Assembly (NCBI RefSeq): GCF_000829195.1
Contig: NZ_AP013294.1
Coordinates: forward strand, 2,553,001-2,617,000
Length of the DNA: 64,000 nucleotides
Direction: 5' to 3'
Source of the DNA: Bacillus sp. OxB-1
GTDB taxonomy: Bacteria; Bacillota; Bacilli; Bacillales_A; Planococcaceae
Shown here: positions 7,724 to 16,335 of the stretch, one piece after another
How the letters are laid out: each line of letters opens with the position of its first letter
Numbering within the stretch: the stretch's first letter is position 1
Notes under the pieces: generated by a model
Database searches by the model: none
Told to the model about the DNA's origin: nothing
What the model saw: the letters and a program-made list of their open reading frames with translations, nothing else
Made by a program: the position numbers and the translations under genes

Positions 7724-9295
7724 ATGACGTATCATTGCATCATCGTAGGGGGCGGCATTGCGGCGCTCCAATTGGCCCATCATTTGAAACGGGACATGGA
7801 CATTCTTCTATTGACGAAAGGCGAAATCCGGTCTAGCAATACATACCGTGCACAAGGCGGAATAGCCGCCGCGGTTGGACAGGGGGATTCGCCGGCTCTT
7901 CATTACAACGATACGATCCAAGCGGGGCGGGACTTCCACAATTACAAGGAAGTCGCTGACTTGGTGAAGGAAGGACCAAACCTCATCTCCGCACTCCAAC
8001 ATGAGGGATTGCATTTCGATAAGGGGCCGGATGGACGGTTGGCGCTCGGTATGGAAGGTGCACATAGCCGGAACCGGATTGTCCATAGCGGAGGGGATGC
8101 CTCGGGCAAATGGTTGGCCGAGCATCTGATCCGAATGGAAAGACCGGGTCTCACCATCCGGGAGAACCGTTTTGTGTATGAATTGGCGATGGATCCGACT
8201 ACGAACCGGTGCGTTGGTGTTCAAGTGCTTGATGAATCCGGCCGCACAGAGAGCTATTTCGGGCGCCACATCATTTTGGCGACAGGCGGGGTTGGGGGGC
8301 TGTATGATCAGACATCGAATGACCCGACCATTACAGGGGATGGCATCGCGCTCGCCTACCGGGCAGGAGCGGAACTCGTCGACATGGAATTCATCCAATT
8401 CCATCCGACCTTGCTTGTAGGGGCAGGCCGGACGGTTGGCCTCGTTTCCGAAGCGGTGCGCGGAGCCGGCGGGCGGTTGGTGGACAACTCGGGCAGGAAG
8501 GTGATGGAAGGGAAGCATCCCCTCGGCGATCTGGCCCCGCGCCATATCGTCGCCCATGAACTATTCAAGTTGCGAACTAAAGGAGAAGAAGTCTTCCTCG
8601 ATATAACAGGCATTACCGGTTTTAGAAAAAAGTTCCCGACAATCACCGAATTATGCGAAGCAAACGGCATCCCAATCGCAACAGGCAAGCTTCCCGTCGC
8701 TCCGGGTGGTCATTTCCTCATGGGCGGCATCGCTGTCGACACTGTCGGGCGGACGACTATGCCGGGGCTCTATGCAATCGGGGAGACAGCAGCAACCGGC
8801 GTCCACGGCGCCAATCGGTTAGCCAGCAATTCCTTATTGGAAGGCTTGTACTATGGAAGAAAACTTGCTTTATTTTTGAATGAACTGCAAGAGACCCCGG
8901 TTTTCCCTAATCCGCTCAGGCAGCGTTCAACTCACGAAACTGCGGACTTCTTACCGGAACCCGACGAACTCCGCCGACAGATGATGAAGCACGCGGGCAT
9001 CATCCGTTCCCGGAAGGGACTGGAGGAATTGGATCGATGGCTTGGCAGTTATAAAGCAGACAGCTCATTGGCCGGAAAATCCAAAAAGGACATTCAGACG
9101 GTTTTCATGCTGCAAACTGCCAAGCTTATCGCCAAGGGGGCCATGCTCCGCGAAGAAAGCCGGGGGGCACATATTCGTTCGGACTTCCCGGATGAGTCGG
9201 AGCATTTCGGAAAAATCCACATCATGCAATCAAAAAAAGGGCTCGAAATGAGGGACAGACATTGTGAATACGATCAAATTACGATCCATGCTTGA
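7724..9295 (+). CDS. nadB: L-aspartate oxidase NadB
   Basis: Flavoenzyme that oxidises L-aspartate to iminoaspartate, the first step of de novo NAD synthesis. It has 523 residues with the FAD dinucleotide-binding start IIVGGGIAALQLA, the RAQGGIAAA segment, and the C-terminal family signature GVHGANRLASNSLLEGLYYG. GGGAGG lies 9 bases before the ATG. It overlaps nadC by 32 bases, so the two are translationally coupled, and it runs as nadB-nadC-nadA from the divergent region shared with nifS. Length is normal. Confidence 0.96.
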   Translation: MTYHCIIVGGGIAALQLAHHLKRDMDILLLTKGEIRSSNTYRAQGGIAAAVGQGDSPALHYNDTIQAGRDFHNYKEVADLVKEGPNLISALQHEGLHFDKGPDGRLALGMEGAHSRNRIVHSGGDASGKWLAEHLIRMERPGLTIRENRFVYELAMDPTTNRCVGVQVLDESGRTESYFGRHIILATGGVGGLYDQTSNDPTITGDGIALAYRAGAELVDMEFIQFHPTLLVGAGRTVGLVSEAVRGAGGRLVDNSGRKVMEGKHPLGDLAPRHIVAHELFKLRTKGEEVFLDITGITGFRKKFPTITELCEANGIPIATGKLPVAPGGHFLMGGIAVDTVGRTTMPGLYAIGETAATGVHGANRLASNSLLEGLYYGRKLALFLNELQETPVFPNPLRQRSTHETADFLPEPDELRRQMMKHAGIIRSRKGLEELDRWLGSYKADSSLAGKSKKDIQTVFMLQTAKLIAKGAMLREESRGAHIRSDFPDESEHFGKIHIMQSKKGLEMRDRHCEYDQITIHA

Positions 9296-10109
9296 ACAAT
9301 TTTACATAGAGGATATCGGCGACCAGGATGTCTCCTCGGATTTTTTATTCCCTTCGGAAATGACGGGGCAATTGGAGATCAAAGCGAAGGAGGCCGGCGT
9401 TTTCTGTGGAATGCAAGTTATCGAAGAAGGCCTCCGCATCATCGATCCTACCATCATCGTCAACATGGCCGTGAAGGACGGCGACAGTATTTCGAAAGGG
9501 GATTCGGTTGCAATCGCTTCCGGTTCTGTGCGCAGCTTGCTGAAGAGTGAGCGGGTCATCTTAAACTTGATTCAGCGGATGAGCGCCATTGCGACTGCGA
9601 CCGATGCAGTCGTCCGCCAGCTGGAAGGGACGGCGGCACGGGTTTGCGATACGCGCAAAACAGTACCGGGACTGCGCATGCTCGACAAATACGCCGTCCG
9701 TGTCGGGGGAGGGGTCAATCACCGGCATGGCCTATATGATGCGGTCATGCTGAAGGACAACCATATCGCCTTTGCGGGGGGATCCATCTCGAACGCTGTT
9801 CAAACCGTACGCTCTGCACTCGGGCACACAATCAAGATCGAAGTTGAGATTGAGACGCTCGGCCAATTGAAAGAGGCGATCGATGCAAAAGCGGATATCA
9901 TCATGTTTGATAATTGCACGCCCGAAACGATCAAGGAATGGATCGAGCTCGTACCGGATTCCATCATCACAGAGGCGTCCGGCAATATAACAAAGGACAA
10001 TATTCGCTCCTATGCGGAAGCTGGCGTCGATATGATTTCACTTGGGTATTTGACGCATTCAGTGAAGGCTCTGGATTTAAGCGCAAATGTATCATTCATT
10101 ACAGACTAA
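9264..10109 (+). CDS. nadC: Nicotinate-nucleotide pyrophosphorylase (carboxylating) NadC
   Basis: Quinolinate phosphoribosyltransferase, 281 residues; converts quinolinate and PRPP to nicotinate mononucleotide with loss of CO2. Substrate-binding motifs are clear: [27 protein letters not shown] and MLKDNHI, and the C-terminal phosphate site region EASGNIT. It starts with GTG inside the end of nadB, with GAGGGA upstream. Downstream nadA begins 13 bases after its stop, giving one operon. Confidence 0.96.
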   Translation: MNTIKLRSMLEQFYIEDIGDQDVSSDFLFPSEMTGQLEIKAKEAGVFCGMQVIEEGLRIIDPTIIVNMAVKDGDSISKGDSVAIASGSVRSLLKSERVILNLIQRMSAIATATDAVVRQLEGTAARVCDTRKTVPGLRMLDKYAVRVGGGVNHRHGLYDAVMLKDNHIAFAGGSISNAVQTVRSALGHTIKIEVEIETLGQLKEAIDAKADIIMFDNCTPETIKEWIELVPDSIITEASGNITKDNIRSYAEAGVDMISLGYLTHSVKALDLSANVSFITD

Positions 10110-10122
10110 TGGAGGAATCGGA

Positions 10123-11232
10123 ATGTCGATTTTACAATATTTCGAAGAGAAAAAGGGCGGAACGCTGCCGGAGAGATACCGGGAGATGCACCAATCGCAA
10201 ATGGAGGAACGAATCCGGGAAATCAAGCAGACTCTCGGGGACAAGCTGTTCATTCCCGGACATCATTACCAGAAGGATGAAGTGATCCAATTCGCGGATG
10301 CGACGGGGGATTCGCTTCAACTGGCACAGCTTTGCGCTGCAAATGGCAAAGCGGAGCATATCGTCTTCTGCGGTGTCCATTTCATGGCGGAAACGGCGGA
10401 TATCTTGACGAAAGACAGGCAGTACGTCTATTTGCCGGATATGCGGGCTGGCTGCTCGATGGCGGATATGGCGGACATTTACCAGACGGACCGGGCGTGG
10501 GATGCGTTGACCGAGTTGTTCGATCTGACGATTGTGCCGTTGACGTATGTGAATTCAACGGCTGCTATTAAAGCGTTTGTCGGGCGTAATGGAGGAGCGA
10601 CCGTGACGTCTTCGAACGCGCATGCGATGGTTGAGTGGGCGTTTACGCAGAAAGAACGGATTTTATTCTTGCCGGATCAGCATTTGGGCCGGAATACGGC
10701 GTTCGATCTCGGCATCCCGCTGGAGCAGATGGCAGTCTGGGATCCAATCCAGAACCGGCTCGAATACGAAGGGAGTTTGGAAGACGTCAAAGTGATTCTC
10801 TGGAAAGGGCATTGCTCGGTGCATGAGAATTTCACCGTGCAAAATATTATCCATGTCCGCGAAGAGTATCCTGATATGCGCGTCATCGTCCATCCCGAAT
10901 GCACGCGCGAGGTCGTTGAACTGTCGGACGACAATGGGTCGACAAAATATATCATCGATGCGATCGAAAACGCGGAACCGGGCAGCCAGTGGGCGATCGG
11001 GACGGAGATGAACCTCGTCAACCGGTTAATTCAGAATCATCCAGATAAAAAGATCATTTCACTCAATCCGAGCATGTGCCCGTGTTTGACGATGAACCGC
11101 ATCGACCTGCCACATCTGCTTTGGAGCTTGGAAAGTATTGTGGCGGGAGAACCGGTCAATCGCATTACTGTTGACAAAGATACGGCGGATGCTGCTATCG
11201 CCGCATTGGATCGCATGCTGGCGAGAGCTTGA
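10123..11232 (+). CDS. nadA: Quinolinate synthase NadA
   Basis: [4Fe-4S] enzyme that condenses iminoaspartate with dihydroxyacetone phosphate to quinolinate; 369 residues as in Bacillus NadA. Cluster cysteines can be placed in RAGCSMAD (Cys111), WKGHCSVHE and the C-terminal [17 protein letters not shown] near residue 47 is the substrate-binding start. The ATG at 10123 has GGAGG 7 bases before it. It ends the nad operon; no clear terminator is visible before the following gene. Confidence 0.96.
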   Translation: MSILQYFEEKKGGTLPERYREMHQSQMEERIREIKQTLGDKLFIPGHHYQKDEVIQFADATGDSLQLAQLCAANGKAEHIVFCGVHFMAETADILTKDRQYVYLPDMRAGCSMADMADIYQTDRAWDALTELFDLTIVPLTYVNSTAAIKAFVGRNGGATVTSSNAHAMVEWAFTQKERILFLPDQHLGRNTAFDLGIPLEQMAVWDPIQNRLEYEGSLEDVKVILWKGHCSVHENFTVQNIIHVREEYPDMRVIVHPECTREVVELSDDNGSTKYIIDAIENAEPGSQWAIGTEMNLVNRLIQNHPDKKIISLNPSMCPCLTMNRIDLPHLLWSLESIVAGEPVNRITVDKDTADAAIAALDRMLARA

Positions 11233-11366
11233 TAGAAGAGTGTCCGAATTGGCGTTAGCGGGCTGTTTTCCTCGATTTCATTCAATCATGCACTACTTTT
11301 ATCATTTGCGGGGTATACCAATAATGATAAGTATGTATTGGATTTGAAGATCGAGGAGGAATGACC

Positions 11367-12212
11367 ATGGAGTGGAAAGGAAGAAGAGGCAGTTCGAATG
11401 TGGAGGATCGGCGAGGCCGCGGCGGGGGAATGATGATCGGCGGCGGACTCGGCGGCATCGTGCTGGTGCTCCTCGTCATGTTCCTAGGCGGCGATCCGGG
11501 GGAGCTGCTTGGGAATATGGGAGGTTCCAACGGGACGGAAAGTCAAATCGCCTACCAAGAGACCGAACAGGAAAGAGAGCTGGCTGATTTCGTTTCGGTC
11601 GTCCTCGCGGATACCGAAGACGTTTGGACTTCCATTTTCGAAGAGAAAGGATTTGTTTATAAGAACCCGACACTGGTCCTTTACACGGACAGTGTGCAAT
11701 CCGCCTGCGGAACCGCTGCAGCTGCGGTAGGTCCGTTCTACTGTCCTGGCGACCAAAAGCTCTATATTGACCTCAGTTTCTATAATGAACTGCAAAACCA
11801 ATTCCAAGCACCCGGCGATTTTGCCATGGCTTATGTCATCGCCCATGAAGTCGGACACCATGTCCAGACTTTGCTCGGCATTTCGGACGAAATCATGCCG
11901 TTGCGTAACCAGATGAGCGAAACGGAGTTCAATAAATACCTCGTCCGCTTCGAGTTGCAGGCCGACTATCTGGCGGGCGTCTGGGCGCATCACGCACAAG
12001 GCTTGGGGTATCTGGAAGAAGGAGATTTGGAAGAAGCATTGACTGCCGCCAGTGCGGTGGGAGACGACACCATCCAGCGACGGGCAAGAGGGTATGTCGT
12101 GCCGGACAGTTTCACGCACGGCTCCTCCGAGCAGAGACGAAGCTGGTTCTATAAAGGGTTCCAGGCAGGCAATTTGGAAGAAGGCGATACATTTAAGTCT
12201 GCGCTACCTTAA
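11367..12212 (+). CDS. ypfJ: Neutral zinc metallopeptidase, YpfJ family
   Basis: Membrane-anchored putative zinc metallopeptidase of 281 residues. A basic, Gly-rich N-terminus is followed by one membrane segment (about residues 24-41). The zinc-binding motif HEVGHH begins at His160, and the later FELQADYLAG holds the likely third ligand. CGTAAAAVGPFYCPGD is the family signature upstream. Its physiological substrate is unknown. Of two nearby ATGs, 11367 is chosen because GAGGAGG is then spaced 8 bases. An inverted repeat TTATCATT / AATGATAA (11299-11306, 11323-11330) lies in front and a terminator follows. Confidence 0.88.
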   Translation: MEWKGRRGSSNVEDRRGRGGGMMIGGGLGGIVLVLLVMFLGGDPGELLGNMGGSNGTESQIAYQETEQERELADFVSVVLADTEDVWTSIFEEKGFVYKNPTLVLYTDSVQSACGTAAAAVGPFYCPGDQKLYIDLSFYNELQNQFQAPGDFAMAYVIAHEVGHHVQTLLGISDEIMPLRNQMSETEFNKYLVRFELQADYLAGVWAHHAQGLGYLEEGDLEEALTAASAVGDDTIQRRARGYVVPDSFTHGSSEQRRSWFYKGFQAGNLEEGDTFKSALP

Positions 12213-12227
12213 TATCATAGTGCCATC

Positions 12228-12258
12228 GAAAGCCATTCCACGATTGGATGGCTTTTTT
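12228..12258 (+). terminator. Rho-independent terminator after the metallopeptidase gene
   Basis: GAAAGCCATTCCA pairs with TGGATGGCTTT (one bulge), followed by TTTTTT. It separates the metallopeptidase from the catabolic island. Confidence 0.8.
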
Positions 12259-12301
12259 CTATGAAAATAGACGGACTAATTTTCTCCCTGCGCAACTATT
12301 A

Positions 12302-12344
12302 ACACCGCGTGTCAGTATATTCGCAAAATTCCAACTTGCGGTGT
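12302..12344 (+). promoter_or_regulatory. Inverted repeat upstream of the aromatic operon promoter (candidate activator site)
   Basis: ACACCGC (12302-12308) and GCGGTGT (12338-12344) are perfect 7-bp inverted repeats 29 bp apart, ending 2 bp before the -35 hexamer. Location suits an activator site, most simply for the PucR-type regulator at the end of the operon. Binding is inference. Confidence 0.45.
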
Positions 12345-12346
12345 CA

Positions 12347-12375
12347 TTGTGAGTTTGCGGAAGCCATTCTATAGT
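12347..12375 (+). promoter_or_regulatory. Sigma-A promoter of the aromatic catabolic operon
   Basis: TTGTGA (12347-12352), 17-bp spacer, TATAGT (12370-12375). Expected transcript start near 12382, leaving a leader of about 38 nucleotides with AGAGGAGG just before the first ATG. Confidence 0.65.
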
Positions 12376-12419
12376 AAGAACCAGTAAGGTGCACCACTTG
12401 AAAAAAGAGGAGGAATTGG

Positions 12420-13919
12420 ATGTTTACAGGACAACAGTATTTGGATAGTTTACGTGATGGACGAGTAGTTTATTTAAATGGTGAGAGAATTGATGATGTC
12501 ACCACGCATCCTGCTTATCGGAATGCTGCTAAATCTTATGCCCGCATGTATGATTCACTGCATGATCCCGCAAAACAGGAAATTTTGACGACGGTCAATG
12601 AGTATGGGGATCGGACGCATAAATTTTTCAAAACCCCCGAGTCGGCGGAGGACCTGCTAGGCGCACGGGATGCCATTGCAGAATGGTCTAAAATGAATTT
12701 CGGTTATATGGGGCGCACGCCGGATTATAAAGCATCTTTTCTTGGTCATCTACAAGGCTATGCCGATTATTACGAAGGATTCGAGGATAATGCTAGAGCT
12801 TGGTATCGAAAAGCCTCCAAAGAGTTGCCTTTTGTCAACCATACCGTCATTAATCCGCAGATGGACCGTTCCAAGCCCTTACATGAGAATAAAGATGTCT
12901 TTGTCCGGGTGGTAAAAGAGCGGGATGACGGAATTGTCGTAAAGGGCGCTAAAATGGTCGGTACAGCAGCAGCTCTGACGAATTATAATTTCGTAGCGAA
13001 TTATGGCCCGAAGGATCTGGGAGACGGCGATCAAAGCCATGCTTTGATATTCCTGGTGCCAATGAATGCACCGGGCGTTAAAATGATCAGCCGCCAATCG
13101 TACGAATTGCAGGCATTGCGGCAAGGATCACCATTCGATTATCCCTTATCGAGCCGTTTTGATGAGAATGATGCAGTCATCGTGTTGGATGAAGTATTTG
13201 TCCCTTGGGAAAACGTATTGGCCTATCAAAATATCGAGGTTTCCAATAATTTTGTGGCACATACCCATTTTGTTAACCGATTCAGCTTCCATGGCTGCAC
13301 ACGGCTTGGGGTGAAATTGGATTTCATGACGGGGTTGATCTTAAAAGCGACAGAAGCATCGGGAACTCATCAATTCAGAGGAGTTCAAGCAAACATCGGT
13401 GAAATTGTAGCGATGCGTAATATGATCTGGTCCTTGTCGACAGCTATGGCAATGAAACCGGACGTTGGACGCAATGGAGTCCTCGTGCCGAATGGTGAAT
13501 ACGCCAATGCGTACCGTGTGCTGGCTCCTGAAGTGTGGGTGCGGATCAAACATATTTTTGAACAAGTGATCGCAGGAGGCCTGATCCAATTGCCTTCCGG
13601 CTCCGCCGATTTTAACAACCCCGAAATTCGTCCGTATCTCGATCAATATTATAAAGGGACCAATACCACAGCTGTGGAACGGGTCAAGCTATTGAAAATG
13701 GTGTGGGATGCGATCGGTTCCGAATTTGGCGGCCGCCATGAATTATACGAAGTGAACTACGCCGGGAATCACGAGAATATTCGTTTGGAGGCGCTTTATC
13801 ACGCGATGGGCGTAGGGAATGCAGATTATTTCAAGGGGTTTGTAGATGAAGCATTAAGTGACTATGACTTATCAGGATGGACCAATTCAACTTGGAAAGA
13901 AGCCGTATCTACAACGTGA
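12420..13919 (+). CDS. Flavin-dependent aromatic hydroxylase, large component (HpaB/PheA1 family)
   Basis: A 499-residue FADH2-using monooxygenase of the 4-hydroxyphenylacetate 3-hydroxylase family, which also includes phenol hydroxylase PheA1 of thermophilic bacilli. It would hydroxylate a phenol to a catechol using reduced flavin from the small component encoded next. The family acyl-CoA-dehydrogenase-like fold is seen from GQQYLDSLRDGR at the N-terminus to the C-terminal GNHENIRLEALYHAMG region. Context decides the substrate: downstream genes form a catechol (C6) meta-pathway and lack the isomerase and decarboxylase special to homoprotocatechuate, so phenol or a simple phenol is the more likely substrate. 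First gene of the operon. Confidence 0.85.
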   Translation: MFTGQQYLDSLRDGRVVYLNGERIDDVTTHPAYRNAAKSYARMYDSLHDPAKQEILTTVNEYGDRTHKFFKTPESAEDLLGARDAIAEWSKMNFGYMGRTPDYKASFLGHLQGYADYYEGFEDNARAWYRKASKELPFVNHTVINPQMDRSKPLHENKDVFVRVVKERDDGIVVKGAKMVGTAAALTNYNFVANYGPKDLGDGDQSHALIFLVPMNAPGVKMISRQSYELQALRQGSPFDYPLSSRFDENDAVIVLDEVFVPWENVLAYQNIEVSNNFVAHTHFVNRFSFHGCTRLGVKLDFMTGLILKATEASGTHQFRGVQANIGEIVAMRNMIWSLSTAMAMKPDVGRNGVLVPNGEYANAYRVLAPEVWVRIKHIFEQVIAGGLIQLPSGSADFNNPEIRPYLDQYYKGTNTTAVERVKLLKMVWDAIGSEFGGRHELYEVNYAGNHENIRLEALYHAMGVGNADYFKGFVDEALSDYDLSGWTNSTWKEAVSTT

Positions 13920-13953
13920 AAAAGAAGGCGTTTACAAAAAAGGGGTGACCGCC

Positions 13954-14424
13954 ATGGACAGTGGAGCTTTTCGAAATGCGATGGGAAAGTTCGCGACAGG
14001 AATTACGGTAATTACGACAGATGTGGATGGCACTTTTCACGGAATGACAGCCAATGGGTTTATGTCGATTTCGTTGGATCCTCAACTTGTAGCGATATCC
14101 ATTGGGGAAAAAGCACAGACGCTTCAACTTATCCAAAAGAGTCGGAAATTTGGGGTAAGCGTGTTGGATGCTTCTCAAATCGATATCTCCAAGCGCTTTG
14201 CGGGACAAACGAAAGGGACGACACCTTTTGAATTTGATGAGTTGCGAGGATTCCCGCTAATCGGACAGGCATTAGTGCAAATCATTTGTGACGTTACGGA
14301 AGAGATCCAGGCAGGGGATCACACAATCTTTTTAGGAAAACCTAGCTTTATCCATGCGGAAGATGGAGAACCGCTAATCTTCTATAGTGGAAAATATACT
14401 AGTTTACAGGGGGAGCTTGTATGA
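13954..14424 (+). CDS. Flavin reductase, small component of the hydroxylase
   Basis: A 156-residue NAD(P)H:flavin oxidoreductase of the HpaC/PheA2 family, providing reduced flavin to the adjacent hydroxylase. Recognisable segments: FRNAMGKFATGITVITT, MTANGFMSISLDP, and KSRKFGVSVLDASQ. The ATG at 13954 has AGGGGTG 7 bases before it; an upstream in-frame start overlaps the hydroxylase gene without a binding site. It overlaps the dioxygenase start by 4 bases (ATGA), showing translational coupling. Confidence 0.9.
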   Translation: MDSGAFRNAMGKFATGITVITTDVDGTFHGMTANGFMSISLDPQLVAISIGEKAQTLQLIQKSRKFGVSVLDASQIDISKRFAGQTKGTTPFEFDELRGFPLIGQALVQIICDVTEEIQAGDHTIFLGKPSFIHAEDGEPLIFYSGKYTSLQGELV

Positions 14425-15413
14425 CGAAAAACTATGTGGAAACGACTTTTGATATTGCCCAAATTGCCCATGTGGAAATACTATCGCCGGAAGCGGAAGC
14501 ATCCGTAAAATTTTTCACTGAAATGCTCGGCCTAGAAGTGGTAGAAGTGATTGGTGATCAAACCTTTTTACGTGCGTATGAAGAAAACTATAAATACTCA
14601 TTAATCATTACAAAGTCCGAGTATCCTGGACTCGGCCATGTGGCTTGGCGGACAACATCCCCACAAGCGTTGGAACGCCGCGTGAAAGCGATCGAAGCAA
14701 GTGGTTACGGCATCGGATGGAAGGAAGAGTCCCCAGGCCATGGCCGTGCCTATGAATTCACAACGCCGGACGGTCATAGAATGGAAGTTTTATGGGAGGT
14801 TGAATACTATCATTGCAGAGAAGACAATCGCTCCAACTTATTATCGCGCTTCCAAAAACGGCCTGTCCACGGGGTGCCGGTCCGTCGATTGGATCATATC
14901 AACTTAATGTCATCTAACCCGGAGGCGGATACGAAATTCCTTCAAGACGTGCTAGGTTTCAGAGTGCGCGAGAAAATTGTAGACGGTGATTTTGTAGTCG
15001 GCACATGGAATAGTGTATCCAATCTCGTGCATGAAATTGCATTTATGGCAGAGCCAACAGGAGCTAAAGGTAAGCTGCATCATGTGTGCTACTGGTATGG
15101 CGTTCCACAAAATCTATATGATGCCGCTGATCTTTTGAAAGACTATGGTTACTTTATTGAAATTCCTCCCAATAAGCATGGGATTAGCCAAGCCTTTTGC
15201 ATGTATGCCTATGAGCCAGGCGGAAATCGGGTGGAGTTGTTCGGAGACGCAGGCTATTTAATATTCGATCCGGACTGGAAAACTCTTGTTTGGGAAATGA
15301 AGGACGTCCCGGGTACTGGCGATACATGGATTGGAGCGGTTTTCCCGGATTCGTTCTGGAACTATGGAACGGGAAGCCCATCCGAAGTATTGACAACCGC
15401 TGTGCAGGAATAG
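14421..15413 (+). CDS. Extradiol ring-cleavage dioxygenase (catechol 2,3-dioxygenase type)
   Basis: A 330-residue type I extradiol dioxygenase built of two vicinal-oxygen-chelate domains, cleaving a catechol next to the hydroxyls to a yellow muconic semialdehyde. Metal ligands in the C-terminal domain are His159 (RRLDHINL), a His at 220/221 (KLHHVCYW) and Glu272 (GNRVELFGD). Length is like catechol 2,3-dioxygenase PheB of bacilli and shorter than typical homoprotocatechuate dioxygenases. Metal (Fe or Mn) cannot be told. Substrate catechol is inferred from the lower pathway genes. Confidence 0.88.
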   Translation: MTKNYVETTFDIAQIAHVEILSPEAEASVKFFTEMLGLEVVEVIGDQTFLRAYEENYKYSLIITKSEYPGLGHVAWRTTSPQALERRVKAIEASGYGIGWKEESPGHGRAYEFTTPDGHRMEVLWEVEYYHCREDNRSNLLSRFQKRPVHGVPVRRLDHINLMSSNPEADTKFLQDVLGFRVREKIVDGDFVVGTWNSVSNLVHEIAFMAEPTGAKGKLHHVCYWYGVPQNLYDAADLLKDYGYFIEIPPNKHGISQAFCMYAYEPGGNRVELFGDAGYLIFDPDWKTLVWEMKDVPGTGDTWIGAVFPDSFWNYGTGSPSEVLTTAVQE

Positions 15414-15426
15414 GAGGTGAAGCATC

Positions 15427-16335
15427 ATGAGAAAAATCAAGTCGGCTATAGTAGGCAGTGGCAATATCGGCACGGATCTGATGATGAAGTTATTGAAGAA
15501 GGACAGCTTTTTGGAGTTGGCATTAGTTGTCGGAATTGATCCGGAGTCCGATGGGCTTCTACATGCCAGAAAGAGGGGCATCGCCACATCTTCTGAAGGG
15601 ATCAATGCCATTTTGGAGCATGGCGATATCCAAATCGTCTTTGACGCAACGAGTGCCCAGGCACATATCGAACATGCGAAGAAGCTGAGGGAAGCTGGAA
15701 TCATCGCGATTGATCTGACACCTGCGGCTGTCGGTCCATATGTCATTCCAAGCATCAATTTGGAAGAGCATTTGGATGAAATGAATGTCAACATGGTGTC
15801 CTGCAGCGGCCAGGCGACGACGCCATTGATTTACGCGGTTAGTCGAGTTGCACCTGTATTATATAGCGAAATCATAGCGACGATTTCAAGCGACTCTGTT
15901 GGACCAGGAACACGCCAGAATTTAGATGAATTCACAATTACGACAGCAAATGCCGCGAAGACAGTCGGACAGGCAGCAACAGCGCGTGCGCTGCCTGTCA
16001 TTAATCCGGCAGAACCGCCAGTCATAATGAACAATACCATTTACGCAGTATTGCAAGATGCGACAGATGAAGAAGAAGTTAAACGATCAATTGAACAAAT
16101 GGTTGCCCGTGTACAAGAATATGTGCCGGGTTTCCGTTTAAAAGGAAAGCCGTATATCGATTTGCGGGATACGCCGTGGGGCAAGCGCTATACAGTGATT
16201 ATTATGAATGAAGTGGAAGGGAAAGGGGATTATTTTCCTGCGTACGCTGGAAACTTGGATATTATGACGGCCGCCGCCCAGCGTGTTGGTGAAAAATTGG
16301 CCGAGCATCTAGTGAAGGAGGGCGCCAAGCCATGA
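15427..16335 (+). CDS. dmpF: Acetaldehyde dehydrogenase (acylating), DmpF/MhpF family
   Basis: A 302-residue CoA-acylating acetaldehyde dehydrogenase that converts acetaldehyde, NAD+ and CoA to acetyl-CoA, in complex with the aldolase encoded next, which channels the aldehyde. Rossmann motif IVGSGNIGTDL is at the start; the active-site Cys126 sits in VSCSGQATTP. AGGAGG lies before the ATG. The stop overlaps the aldolase start by 4 bases, fitting the known stable complex. Confidence 0.94.
   Translation: MRKIKSAIVGSGNIGTDLMMKLLKKDSFLELALVVGIDPESDGLLHARKRGIATSSEGINAILEHGDIQIVFDATSAQAHIEHAKKLREAGIIAIDLTPAAVGPYVIPSINLEEHLDEMNVNMVSCSGQATTPLIYAVSRVAPVLYSEIIATISSDSVGPGTRQNLDEFTITTANAAKTVGQAATARALPVINPAEPPVIMNNTIYAVLQDATDEEEVKRSIEQMVARVQEYVPGFRLKGKPYIDLRDTPWGKRYTVIIMNEVEGKGDYFPAYAGNLDIMTAAAQRVGEKLAEHLVKEGAKP

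Noticed and set aside
7808..8557. Long open frame (about 249 codons) antisense to nadB
   Set aside because: It lies wholly inside a clearly coding gene on the other strand, has no ribosome binding site, and its composition is what codon bias of nadB produces in the opposite frame.
12420..15413. Annotation as a 4-hydroxyphenylacetate (homoprotocatechuate) pathway
   Set aside because: The genes special to that route are missing and the lower pathway is of the catechol type; kept only as an alternative substrate.
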